Positions 53,070 to 61,907 of a stretch of 64,000 nt of DNA are shown in pieces (position 1 is the first letter of the stretch; each line of letters begins with the position of its first letter). The stretch lies in assembly GCA_028285105.1 (NCBI GenBank), contig JANQQE010000011.1:571856-635855 (forward strand), read 5' to 3'. This DNA comes from Alphaproteobacteria bacterium. Lineage in GTDB: Bacteria > Planctomycetota > Phycisphaerae > UBA1845. The notes below the pieces were generated by a model. The model saw nothing but the letters and a program-made list of their open reading frames with translations. It did not search any database and was not told where the DNA came from. Made by a program: the position numbers and the translations under genes.

Positions 53070-55007
53070 TCAATGCCAATCGACCGCGTATAGGATTGTC
53101 GATTCTAGGCCACCGCCAGTACCGGCTCCCAGATCCAATGCAACGCCACCCGCTTCATCGACTCCGTTGATCAGATTCTGGGAATTCGCACCGTCAAGCT
53201 CTGCGGCATGAATTTTTTTGGTGTCTTTGTTGGCCCAATAGATCATTTCACCGCTGGGATCCACAGCCAGACCGGTTGGATCATCCACGCTGCTGACGAG
53301 CGTTTCACCATTCTTGCCATCCAGATCGGCTCGGCGAATGCGTTTTCTGTCCTTGTTGGCCCAGTAGAGTTTCCCACCGTTGCCATCGACGGCAAGTCCG
53401 TTTCCTTCTTTGACGTTGCTGACAATATGCTCTTCGCCCGATCCATCCAGATTGGCTCGATGTAGTTTTTTCGAATCTTTGTCAGCCCAATAGATCTTTC
53501 CTCCATCGCCGTCTACGGCGATGGCAGTAACTTCATCAAGCCCGCTGATGAGGTTTTGGCTGCTGCTTCCGTCGAGATTCGCACGGTGAATCTTCTTGGT
53601 ATCTTTATTCGCCCAATACAGTTTTCCCCCAGCTCCGTCGACTCCTAACGCAGTCGGATCGTTGACTCCACTTATGAGGTTTTCCTTGTTTGTGCCGTCG
53701 AGATTTGCGCGGTGGATATTCTTTGTGTTCTTGTCGGCCCAATAAACTTTGCCACCCTCGCTATCGATCGCGATCGCTGTCCCGTCGTCAACATTGTTGA
53801 TGACGTTCTGGGCACCCGAGCCATCCAACATCGCGCTGCGAATTCTCTTGTTGCTTCGATCAATCCAAAAAATCTGGCCCTCAGATTCTGACGCGCCTTC
53901 ACCTGCCCATTCGATGGCTTGCCGCATAAGCAACTTACCTTCACCATTGAGTTGGGCGGCATCGAATGCGTCACACCCCCATGGAAGGTGCACCCTTCTA
54001 CCTGCAGCGCTTCCGCCGCCAAACAGTGCGTCTCCCGTCTCAATCACCAGGAGCGTTGCGTCATCATTTGATGGTCTTTCGGCTAAGACTTCAGCCCCGC
54101 CCCCCGGTCCTTGGGCGACGTGAATCTCAGTTGAGGACGCGAGTATCGCTGCTACCCCGGTCGTTAGGCCCTGTGTGATTTGATGGGCACCGTTGACAAT
54201 ATCGAGGGTTGTTGAAGAGAAGCAATTGCTTGAAGACGCGAATCCGTACTCGTCTGTAAACTCGCGCTCTTCGTTCACCAAACCAATGGAGGCATTCTTG
54301 AGCTTGGTCCCAAGTTGCGAAGATACGATCTCCTCTGAGATGTAAGCGACATCAGCATTCGCGACAGCCGAATCAAACGCGGCTTGCGAGGACGACGCCG
54401 AAATCAATGAGACATCGTATCCCCATTCCTTCATGAAACCGTTCTTGATTACATCTTGTTGCGTAAGAGCTTCTTCATCGGGCACGACAAGAAGAACTCG
54501 CACTGATTTGACCATGGTTGGCGTCACCGAAACGGTGATGATGTGAAGTGCATCACCATACACGGCCGTTGAAACAACAGTGAAGACATCCAGCGGGTCG
54601 TCCCCGAGGCTACCGTCGCCCTCGGTTAGATTCGAGATTTCACCATCGTTGTCAGTATCTTGGCCGTCCATGACTTTGATGCTGAACGTTCCACCTAGCA
54701 TTGACACATTCTTCAACCAGGCGCCTTCACTCTTTTGTGAACGCCAATCGTCCTCCGCTCGAATGTAGGCCAGGGTCAAACGAACGCCGGTTTCCGCAAT
54801 CTGCCGCGCTTGGGCGTGCCCTTCCAGATTTCGGCTGATTGCTGCTGTTGTGCCTGTCGATGCGACGAATGTGGTCGCAAGGGTGGCGATGACGGCTGTC
54901 ACCACCAGCACTGCAATTAATGCAATTGCGGGTCTACGGCGAACAAACCGTCTCGCGCGTGTCGATTGAGATCGATTGGGTTTTTGGACGTCGAAAACTC
55001 TGCGCAT
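53070..55007 (-). CDS. Prepilin-like N-terminus with YWTD beta-propeller
   Basis: A 645-residue protein. An RRR-basic stretch and then a 25-residue hydrophobic helix (IALIAVLVVTAVIATLATTFV) are followed by QARQIAETGVRLTLAYIR. This is a PilX/GspK-like pseudopilin N-terminus, although no clear G|xxxxE cleavage site is seen. A middle region (about 150-345) has VRVLLVVPDEEALTQQDVI and a ThuA/GATase-like fold. The C-terminus (about 350-630) has at least six YWA(N/D)K...IHRANLDG repeats, an LDL-receptor class B (YWTD) beta-propeller. ATG at 55005-55007 is taken because GGGGG precedes it. The gene follows smc by 118 nt on the same strand. Confidence 0.8.
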   Translation of the reverse strand: MRRVFDVQKPNRSQSTRARRFVRRRPAIALIAVLVVTAVIATLATTFVASTGTTAAISRNLEGHAQARQIAETGVRLTLAYIRAEDDWRSQKSEGAWLKNVSMLGGTFSIKVMDGQDTDNDGEISNLTEGDGSLGDDPLDVFTVVSTAVYGDALHIITVSVTPTMVKSVRVLLVVPDEEALTQQDVIKNGFMKEWGYDVSLISASSSQAAFDSAVANADVAYISEEIVSSQLGTKLKNASIGLVNEEREFTDEYGFASSSNCFSSTTLDIVNGAHQITQGLTTGVAAILASSTEIHVAQGPGGGAEVLAERPSNDDATLLVIETGDALFGGGSAAGRRVHLPWGCDAFDAAQLNGEGKLLMRQAIEWAGEGASESEGQIFWIDRSNKRIRSAMLDGSGAQNVINNVDDGTAIAIDSEGGKVYWADKNTKNIHRANLDGTNKENLISGVNDPTALGVDGAGGKLYWANKDTKKIHRANLDGSSSQNLISGLDEVTAIAVDGDGGKIYWADKDSKKLHRANLDGSGEEHIVSNVKEGNGLAVDGNGGKLYWANKDRKRIRRADLDGKNGETLVSSVDDPTGLAVDPSGEMIYWANKDTKKIHAAELDGANSQNLINGVDEAGGVALDLGAGTGGGLESTILYAVDWH

Positions 55008-55125
55008 AGCGATACCCCCAAGTCTAATTGTTGCATCGACGCCATCGGCGGACAGGTTCACGAAGTCGTCAAATTGGCTTGCGATGTCCGATAATTTCTG
55101 GCGTGCTGGCTGAGTGGCGGGCGCA

Positions 55126-58100
55126 CTATGCGACTGCAATCGCCCCGTTCTCGTCCACTTGCTCGAACTTGACGCTGACGCGGGTGGAGACGCCAGGTTC
55201 CTGCATGGTCACGCCGTACATCTGGTCGGCGATCCCCATGGTGCGTTTGCTGTGGGTGATGACGATGAATTGACTCTTGTCGAGAAACTCGCGGATGATG
55301 CCATTGAAGCGCTCGTTGTTGGCTTCGTCGAGCGCCGCATCGACTTCGTCGAGGATCGCGAACGGGCTGGGTCGCGAACGGAAGATGCTCATCAATAGCG
55401 CGATCGCGGTCATGCTTTTTTCGCCACCCGACATCAGCGTGATGCTTTGCAATTCTTTTCCTGGTGGGCGGGCCATGATTTCGATACCGCATTCGAGCAC
55501 GTTTTCCGGGTCTTCGAGGAGAATCTCGGCTTTACCACCGCCAAACAACTTGCGGAAGAGTTCGCGGAAGTTTTCGCGGATTGCCTCGAAGGCTTCGACG
55601 AAACGGGTCACGCATAGTCCGTTGAGTTCTTCGATCAGATCGTCGAGTTGTTTGCGGGCACCTTCGAGATCGTCGCGCTGATCCGTCAGGAACTGCTGGC
55701 GTTCTTCGAGTTCCTGTTGCTCGGTGATGGCGTCGTGATTGATATTGCCCAGCCGTTCGATCTTCTTTTTGAGCTCGGCGATTTGTTCCTCGACGATTGC
55801 CCAATCCTGCTCGTCGTGTTCGTAGTTTTCGTACAGATCGGCGAGATCGATTTTTAGCTCGTCAGCCACGCGCGAAACGAGTTCGTCGCGACGCACCCCG
55901 GCTTCGTGCAACTTGAGACGGTACTCCTGCAATTGCTCGTCCGTTCGCGTCAATTCATCGCGCAACTGCCGCATTCTGTTCGCAAGTTCATCCGACTTTC
56001 TGCGCAGTCCGTCTCGCTGTTCGCGCAATTCTTCGCCAGCCGATTCGATCCGCTCAGCTTCTGCTGCTAATTCCGACAGCTGTTCGCGGCCCTTTTCGAT
56101 AGCAGCATTGGATTCTTCAATTCTGGATTTTGCGTCGACGATCTCACGTTCTGCCGCTTCCATGCCCTCAATCGCATTGCGGATGCCGCGACGAAGCGCA
56201 TTCATTGTCTCAACCGCTGCTGCCCGCTTTTCGAGCATTTGACCGGCTTCCACCTTGGCGTTGGTGAGTTTCTCGACGATTTCCTTGCGCTCGGCCGTCA
56301 ACCTGTCGAACGTTTCCTGATGCACCTGCACCTGGGCTTCGCGCGTGGCACTGTCGGTTTCGAGTTCGGACAGTTGCCCCTTACCCTCCATCGCCTTGAC
56401 TGCAGCTTCTTCGATTTCTTTTTCGATTGCGGAAACTTCGCCCACCACCAGCGGCTGCTCCGATGTCAACCGGCGAATGCCCTCTTCGCAATTTTGCATC
56501 GCCGCATTGATTTCAACCCGCCCGGTCTGCAACTCGTGGATGGCGTTTCGCAGATCCTGTTGAACCTTCGCAAGGTGAGCGGCTTGTGCGGAGGAACGAT
56601 TCAAATCGCCGCTGATTTCTTCAACACGCTCATCGATGATCGCCAGCTGCCCGTCCAGTTCGCGCAGTTCGCTAATGCGCGAAATCAGACCAGCATGGCT
56701 GCGCGGCGGACCGATGCGTACCCTGCCGCCCGTCTCGACCACTTCGCCCTTGAGCGTCACGAATCGATGCCCGCGCCCTTCGACCGACATCGCCAAAGCA
56801 TTGGCCAGCGTGTCCACGACGATGGTCTTACCGAGCAAAGTCTGCGCGAGCAATTCCAGCGAATCGTCGTAGCGAACGAAATCCGTCGCCCGCGCAACGA
56901 AGCCGGGGCGATCATAAAAATCCACGACATCCGTCACGTGCGACAATCGATCAAGACAAAGCAGAATTGTGCGTTCCTGGAGATCGCCGATCAACTCCGC
57001 ATTCGACAAGATGGCGTTGCTGTCCGAGACGACCAGATGCTGGTCCTGCTCACCGATTGCGGCTTCGACAATGTGGGCCCGGTGAATGTCCGTTTCAAAC
57101 AGGTCAGCAACCAACCCCAGCACCGCGTCGTATGGCCCTTTGCCAACAGCCAGCAACTTGCGATCCAGAATTTGCCTGGCCCCTGCACCGACACCTTCCA
57201 TCTTCTGCTGCAAGTCTTCCAGCACCTGTTGGCGACTTCGAAGTGCGGTGCGCGATTCGCGTTCCGTTGCCAACGTCTCGGTTAGTTTCGCGCTTTGGGC
57301 ATCGCTGATCCGAGCGGCATCGCGTTTTTCGTTGAGTCGTGTCGTTTCGATTTCGATCAGTCGATCGACTTCCGAAAGCTTGTTGCGAAGTTCCGTGCGC
57401 CTTCCGACGGTGGTCTCCAACTCCTCGCGAATGATTCCGATCCGCTGATTCAAGCGGCCTTTCTGCCCTTCGAGAGTATCGCTGTGCTTTGAAAGGCTGG
57501 CGATTTCGTTGTTGATCTGTGCCGTGCGACGGAGCAAATCGACCACGCCAGCTTTCTCGTCTTCAACAGAAGCAGCCGCTTCCGTAATATCACGGGCCAA
57601 CGCCTGCTCGTTGCTGCTGAGTTCATCGATGAGTTTGTTGTGCTCTTCGGTTTTCTTTTGAAGCTCAGCGGCTTGCTCTTCGACCTGTTTGATTTCGGCT
57701 TGCTGTTGTTCGTGTCTGCCTGTCTCTTGCGCCAGACGAGCTTTCGACCGTCCGACGTTGGATTCCTGCTCTTCGATGCGATGCTCGGAAGCAGCGATGC
57801 GTTCCTCGGTTGCCGATACTTTTGAATTGATCGTCACCAGAGCGTTGTCGTTGCTCGCGATCGACTCGGAGAGCGTTTCCGTTTCACGGACGATCTTTGT
57901 CGATTCTTCGTCATTGGCATCAATGTCGTCACGCAGTTTCTTCGCCGATTCCGCCGCATCCTCGACCCGCTTTTCAATCTTAACCGCCGACTCGGTCAAA
58001 CGATGGTATTCCGCCATCGCAAAGCTCGCCCGCAACTCGCGGAGGCGTTCGTCGTATTGCTGGAAGTTTCTGGCTTTTCCGGCTTGGAGTTTGACGCTGC

Positions 58101-58707
58101 GGAGGCGCTTCTCGACTTCCTCGATAATGTCGGCGACGCGCAGCAGATTCTGCTCGGTGCGATCGAGTTTGCGTTCGGCGTCGCGTTTGCGCGAGCGGTA
58201 TTTGCTGATCCCAGCGGCTTCTTCAAAAATCGACCGGCGTTCGGTTGGCGACGAGTGCAAGAGCGACTCGACGCGACCCTGCTCAATCACCGCATATGCG
58301 TTTGTTCCGACGCCGGTATCGAGAAACAGTTCACGAATATCGCGAAGGCGTGACGGCTCCTTGCACATCATGTATTCGCTTTCGCCGGATCGAAACAGCT
58401 TTCGGGTGATCGTAACTTCGTCGAAGTCGAGCGGGAGCGAACGGTCGGAGTTGTCGAAAACCAGATCGACCTGGGCCATCCCGCTGCTCTTGCGACCAGC
58501 CGCTCCGTTGAAAATCATGTCGAGCATCTGACGGCCCCGAAGAGACCGTGCCGACTGCTCGCCCAACACCCACTTGAACGCATCGACGACGTTGGACTTA
58601 CCACACCCGTTGGGACCGACGATGCACGTCACCCCCGCACCGAAGTCGAAATCGACCTTCTCGGCGAAGCTTTTGAAACCCGACATCGTCACGCGTTTTA
58701 GAAGCAA
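55126..58707 (-). CDS. smc: Chromosome segregation protein SMC
   Basis: An 1193-residue ATPase. The Walker A GPNGCGKSN (about residues 31-39) is in the N-terminal head. Two long coiled coils flank the hinge near residues 490-660 (GVGAGARQIL). The C-terminal head carries the ABC signature LMSGGEKSMTAIALL (about 1095-1110) and Walker B PSPFAILDEVDAALDEAN. The start is TTG at 58705-58707, because AGGAGGT sits 9 nt upstream and the conserved LLKRVTMSGFKSFA begins there. ScpA and ScpB are not in the window. Confidence 0.96.
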   Translation of the reverse strand: MLLKRVTMSGFKSFAEKVDFDFGAGVTCIVGPNGCGKSNVVDAFKWVLGEQSARSLRGRQMLDMIFNGAAGRKSSGMAQVDLVFDNSDRSLPLDFDEVTITRKLFRSGESEYMMCKEPSRLRDIRELFLDTGVGTNAYAVIEQGRVESLLHSSPTERRSIFEEAAGISKYRSRKRDAERKLDRTEQNLLRVADIIEEVEKRLRSVKLQAGKARNFQQYDERLRELRASFAMAEYHRLTESAVKIEKRVEDAAESAKKLRDDIDANDEESTKIVRETETLSESIASNDNALVTINSKVSATEERIAASEHRIEEQESNVGRSKARLAQETGRHEQQQAEIKQVEEQAAELQKKTEEHNKLIDELSSNEQALARDITEAAASVEDEKAGVVDLLRRTAQINNEIASLSKHSDTLEGQKGRLNQRIGIIREELETTVGRRTELRNKLSEVDRLIEIETTRLNEKRDAARISDAQSAKLTETLATERESRTALRSRQQVLEDLQQKMEGVGAGARQILDRKLLAVGKGPYDAVLGLVADLFETDIHRAHIVEAAIGEQDQHLVVSDSNAILSNAELIGDLQERTILLCLDRLSHVTDVVDFYDRPGFVARATDFVRYDDSLELLAQTLLGKTIVVDTLANALAMSVEGRGHRFVTLKGEVVETGGRVRIGPPRSHAGLISRISELRELDGQLAIIDERVEEISGDLNRSSAQAAHLAKVQQDLRNAIHELQTGRVEINAAMQNCEEGIRRLTSEQPLVVGEVSAIEKEIEEAAVKAMEGKGQLSELETDSATREAQVQVHQETFDRLTAERKEIVEKLTNAKVEAGQMLEKRAAAVETMNALRRGIRNAIEGMEAAEREIVDAKSRIEESNAAIEKGREQLSELAAEAERIESAGEELREQRDGLRRKSDELANRMRQLRDELTRTDEQLQEYRLKLHEAGVRRDELVSRVADELKIDLADLYENYEHDEQDWAIVEEQIAELKKKIERLGNINHDAITEQQELEERQQFLTDQRDDLEGARKQLDDLIEELNGLCVTRFVEAFEAIRENFRELFRKLFGGGKAEILLEDPENVLECGIEIMARPPGKELQSITLMSGGEKSMTAIALLMSIFRSRPSPFAILDEVDAALDEANNERFNGIIREFLDKSQFIVITHSKRTMGIADQMYGVTMQEPGVSTRVSVKFEQVDENGAIAVA

Positions 58708-58990
58708 TGGACTGCGACCTCCTGTCGCCCAATAGAACACCAATCCGTGGTGCATTCAAGCCCACTACGAGCGACAATGGACCTTCAGGGCGCGATGTAT
58801 TGTTATAGGACGAAACCAAACCAATGAGAGTATCGCGCATCGATGGCGATTACCAGTGCGATAGAAGCCACGTGCCAACAATTCTTCAACGTTGCGTGGC
58901 ACTTGAACCGACGTACAATCAAATACGAGTGCGGCAAACAGGATCAGGGTTTGTACTGTACTGCATGGTGGTGGCGAAGTGAGTCGTTCA

Positions 58991-59251
58991 ATGAAGATCA
59001 ACAAGATCGCAAACACAACATTGTCAATCACGCTGATGTCGGCAACGCTATTTGCTGGCGGATGCGGGTTGCTGGCATTTCGCAATCCCGAATTCGACAA
59101 TGCCGAAACGGGCGAGGACGGACAGACCTACGTACTCGACGACCTCGAAGCCATCGCGGACGATCCCGATCTCACCGATGAAGAAAAGCGAGATGCCCTC
59201 GCCGATCTGGGCGTCGAAGATCCGGACCTTATCGACGCACTCTTGAACTAA
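58991..59251 (+). CDS. Small lipoprotein
   Basis: An 86-residue protein with a type II signal peptide ending in the lipobox AGGC. The remaining ~55 residues are very acidic (EDGQTYVLDDLEAIADDPDL, EEKRDALADLGVEDPDLIDALL). GTG at 58979 is an alternative start. No family is recognised. It sits in the divergent gap between smc and parA. Confidence 0.65.
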   Translation: MKINKIANTTLSITLMSATLFAGGCGLLAFRNPEFDNAETGEDGQTYVLDDLEAIADDPDLTDEEKRDALADLGVEDPDLIDALLN

Positions 59252-59270
59252 GCAAGCTGACGCCGCACGT

Positions 59271-59304
59271 CAGGAATTCACAGGCTTCAGGAATTCACAG
59301 GCTT
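59271..59304 (+). repeat. Two perfect tandem 17-nt repeats
   Basis: CAGGAATTCACAGGCTT occurs twice in direct tandem (59271-59287 and 59288-59304), between the lipoprotein gene and parA. It may reflect slippage or a binding site. It is too short for a function to be claimed. Confidence 0.7.
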
Positions 59305-59356
59305 CGCCCCGCCTCCCCCCAGATTGCACTTACTTGGTTCCAAATAGGCACTTCGC

Positions 59357-59365
59357 TGCTATACT
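59357..59365 (+). promoter_or_regulatory. Possible extended -10 promoter of parA
   Basis: TGCTATACT gives an extended -10 element (TGnTATACT) about 65 nt before the parA ATG. No good -35 was identified at normal spacing, which an extended -10 does not require. Confidence 0.35.
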
Positions 59366-59430
59366 TTGTGGCTACGAGCAATCATGGGCTGGAACTGTGG
59401 CTGGGATTGTCCCGCAAGCTTTGGACTCGA

Positions 59431-60555
59431 ATGAGAAAAATCGCGGTCATCAATCAAAAGGGCGGGGTCGGTAAGACCACCTCGTGTTGCAACGTCGGAG
59501 CGGCGATCGCGTCGACCGGGCGACGGGTGTTGATGGTCGACCTCGATCCGCAAGCCCATTTGAGCATGCACCTTGGCGTCGATCCCTACCCCGATCGAAC
59601 CAGCGTTTACAACGTTTTGACCGACAATCTGCCCGTTTCAGAAGCCACGATCAGACTCAACGACAACCTTCACCTGATACCTGCCCACATCGATCTGGCC
59701 GCTGCCGAGATGGAACTGGTCAGTGTCATGGGGCGCGAGGTACTCCTGCGCGACGCCTTGCCCGAGGTCGCCGAGCAGTACGACGTCATGATGATGGACT
59801 GCCCTCCGTCTCTCGGCGTGCTGACGATCAATGGATTGGCTGCAGCCGATGAAGTTCTGATCCCGCTTCAACCGCATTTTCTTGCGCTTCAGGGTGTGGG
59901 CAAGTTGCTTGAGACCATTGAATTGGTGCAGAAGCGGATCAATCCAGAATTGGTCGTTTCGGGGATTATCCTCTGCATGTACGAAGCCGGTACGCGATTG
60001 GCCGCTGAGGTCACCGCTGATCTGAAGGATTTCGTCGAGTCGGCACGCGAGTCACGCAAGCCGTGGTCCAACGCCAAAGTCTTCGACACGTTTATTCGCC
60101 GCAACATCAAGCTGGCTGAGAGTCCGGGTTATGGCAAAACGATTTTCGATTACGCCCAGTCGAGCAATGGCGCGATCGACTACACCATGCTAGCCGCCGA
60201 AGTACTCGGAATCGATCAGGTCGAAGTGCCAAAGAAAATCCTCGAAGCATCTGCTTCATGCGAAACGACCGAGCAGGCCGCCCGTGAGTCCGAAGTCCCA
60301 CCGCTCGAAATCGAAGGCCGCGTCGTCACCGGCCCGGAAGATTTGGAATCGGCTGAGGAAATTGTTGATTCGTCGCAGACGGATGAACCAAGCGGCGCGC
60401 ACCAATCTGAGTCAAACCATTCAAGTCAAGACCTGCGACAATCAGAAAGCCGGCCTCGACGAATTGGACCCAACGGTGGACGCATACCGATTCAGTTTGA
60501 GGAAGCCACAGACTCGGATTCCGTGGGCTCAGATTCTGGTTCGCGGATTGGCTAA
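59431..60555 (+). CDS. parA: ParA/Soj-family partition ATPase
   Basis: A 374-residue protein. The deviant Walker A is KGGVGKTTS (near residue 10-18, INQKGGVGKTTSCCN). A second Walker box is MMDCPPSLGVL, and LAESPGYGKTIFDYA follows near the end of the ATPase domain. The last ~110 residues form an acidic, Ser/Glu-rich, probably disordered tail not seen in typical ParA. No parB or parS is in the window, so it may be a chromosomal partition ATPase whose partner is elsewhere, or an orphan positioning ATPase. ATG at 59431 starts the conserved MRKIAVINQKGG. GTG at 59368 is an alternative with a longer N-terminus. Confidence 0.93.
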   Translation: MRKIAVINQKGGVGKTTSCCNVGAAIASTGRRVLMVDLDPQAHLSMHLGVDPYPDRTSVYNVLTDNLPVSEATIRLNDNLHLIPAHIDLAAAEMELVSVMGREVLLRDALPEVAEQYDVMMMDCPPSLGVLTINGLAAADEVLIPLQPHFLALQGVGKLLETIELVQKRINPELVVSGIILCMYEAGTRLAAEVTADLKDFVESARESRKPWSNAKVFDTFIRRNIKLAESPGYGKTIFDYAQSSNGAIDYTMLAAEVLGIDQVEVPKKILEASASCETTEQAARESEVPPLEIEGRVVTGPEDLESAEEIVDSSQTDEPSGAHQSESNHSSQDLRQSESRPRRIGPNGGRIPIQFEEATDSDSVGSDSGSRIG

Positions 60556-60564
60556 CCTCCCTCC

Positions 60565-60981
60565 ATGCGGCCAGAAACGTTTATGTCAAGCGAACGCGGG
60601 TTCTTTCAACACAATGCCACGATCATCTGGCTGATCTACTGGGCCGGACTGACCTGCCTGCTGCATTGGCCAAAGCTACCGCGCATTCCCATTCAAATCA
60701 GCAAGCGCGGACTCGTCGCCCATTTCACGACATTCGCAATCCTGGCAGGACTTTGCGTGTTTTCGCACATCCAACGAAAAGCCCTGACCCGCCCTACCAT
60801 GATCAAATGGGCTCTGATTTTCCTCGCGTTCGGAGCGATCAGCGAAATCCTCCAGCCGCTCAGCCACCGCCACCGCGACTGGGCTGATTTTATCGCCAAT
60901 GCTTGCGGTATTATCGTGGTGATGACCTACGCATTCTTTAAGTACAACGATCGGAACGCTGCGACCGGCAGTCAGAATTAA
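60565..60981 (+). CDS. VanZ-like membrane protein
   Basis: A 138-residue protein with four probable helices (about 15-35, 52-68, 78-95 and 105-125). The KRGLVAHFTTFAILAGL stretch and the later HRHRDWADFIANACGIIVVM fit the VanZ family, which has been linked to teicoplanin resistance and surface polymers, with function unclear. It starts 9 nt after the parA stop, so co-transcription is likely. M7 (60583) is an alternative start. Confidence 0.75.
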   Translation: MRPETFMSSERGFFQHNATIIWLIYWAGLTCLLHWPKLPRIPIQISKRGLVAHFTTFAILAGLCVFSHIQRKALTRPTMIKWALIFLAFGAISEILQPLSHRHRDWADFIANACGIIVVMTYAFFKYNDRNAATGSQN

Positions 60982-61166
60982 GGTTGATTCAATTGTCGTT
61001 TGTGGCTTGGCTGATCCACGATACTCCATTGAAGTTACTTCGAGGTTACGGGTGACCCGCAAGTCCTCGATATACACTATCTGTGGGGCAATTCGCCGCA
61101 ATTTGCCGAAAATACTCAGGTACCGTTGGCGCCTCCGTCCTGAAATGGCGCGTGGAGAAAACACAG

Positions 61167-61907
61167 TTGAAAGAACGACGAATCGCAGTCATTGAAGACG
61201 AGTCAGCCATCCGCCGCGGCATCTGCGATATGTTGCGGGTCGGTGGGTATACGCCGATCGAAGCAGCCGACGGTGAAGAAGGCGTCGTGGCTGCCCGCGA
61301 GTCGGGCGTGGTTCTCGTGCTGCTCGATTTGATGCTTCCCAAGATGGACGGTATGCAGGTTCTGGAAGAGATTCGCAAATCGCATCCGACGCTTCCGGTG
61401 ATCATCCTGACGGCGCGCGGCGCAGAAAACGATCGCGTCAAGGGTCTGAAATGCGGCGCAGACGATTACGTCGTCAAACCGTTTTCCGCGCGCGAACTTC
61501 TGGCCCGCATCGAAGCCGTATTGCGGCGCACTCCAGAACGCCCGACGAATGTGACTTCCGTGGTGGCGTGTGGCGTCAAGGTAGACTTTGCCCGTCGCGA
61601 GGTTGTCTTTCCAAATGAAGAGCGTCGCAAGCTGTCCGAAATGGAAGCTGGCATCCTGGAATACCTGACATCCAATCCGGGCAGGGTCGTCACCCGTGAA
61701 GAGTTGCTGACCCGCGTATGGGGGATTACCGCCGACGCATCAGACACCCGGGCTGTCGACATGCACGTGACCCGTTTGCGCACGAAACTAACCGCCCCGG
61801 ATGACACCATCACCGTCGAATGGATTTCGACCGTTCGTGGAAAGGGTTATATGCTCGGTCCGACCGTTGCCGATGCCGTCCTGGCCGAAGGGAATGCCAT
61901 CCCATGA
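61167..61907 (+). CDS. OmpR-family response regulator
   Basis: A 246-residue regulator. The receiver domain (residues 1-120) has VIEDES, phosphoacceptor Asp in LVLLDLMLPKMDG, TARGAENDRVKGLKCGADDYVVKPF. The winged-helix output (about 135-230) has LSEMEAGILEYL, GRVVTREELLTRVWG and RAVDMHVTRLRTKL. TTG at 61167 is chosen because GGAG lies 9 nt before it. GTG at 61152 is an alternative. Its stop overlaps the kinase start by 4 nt, so the two are a functional pair. Confidence 0.9.
   Translation: MKERRIAVIEDESAIRRGICDMLRVGGYTPIEAADGEEGVVAARESGVVLVLLDLMLPKMDGMQVLEEIRKSHPTLPVIILTARGAENDRVKGLKCGADDYVVKPFSARELLARIEAVLRRTPERPTNVTSVVACGVKVDFARREVVFPNEERRKLSEMEAGILEYLTSNPGRVVTREELLTRVWGITADASDTRAVDMHVTRLRTKLTAPDDTITVEWISTVRGKGYMLGPTVADAVLAEGNAIP

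Noticed and set aside
57689..58531. A 280-codon plus-strand frame
   Set aside because: It is antisense to smc and rich in Ser/Arg, as expected from reading the coiled-coil codons backwards. No motifs.
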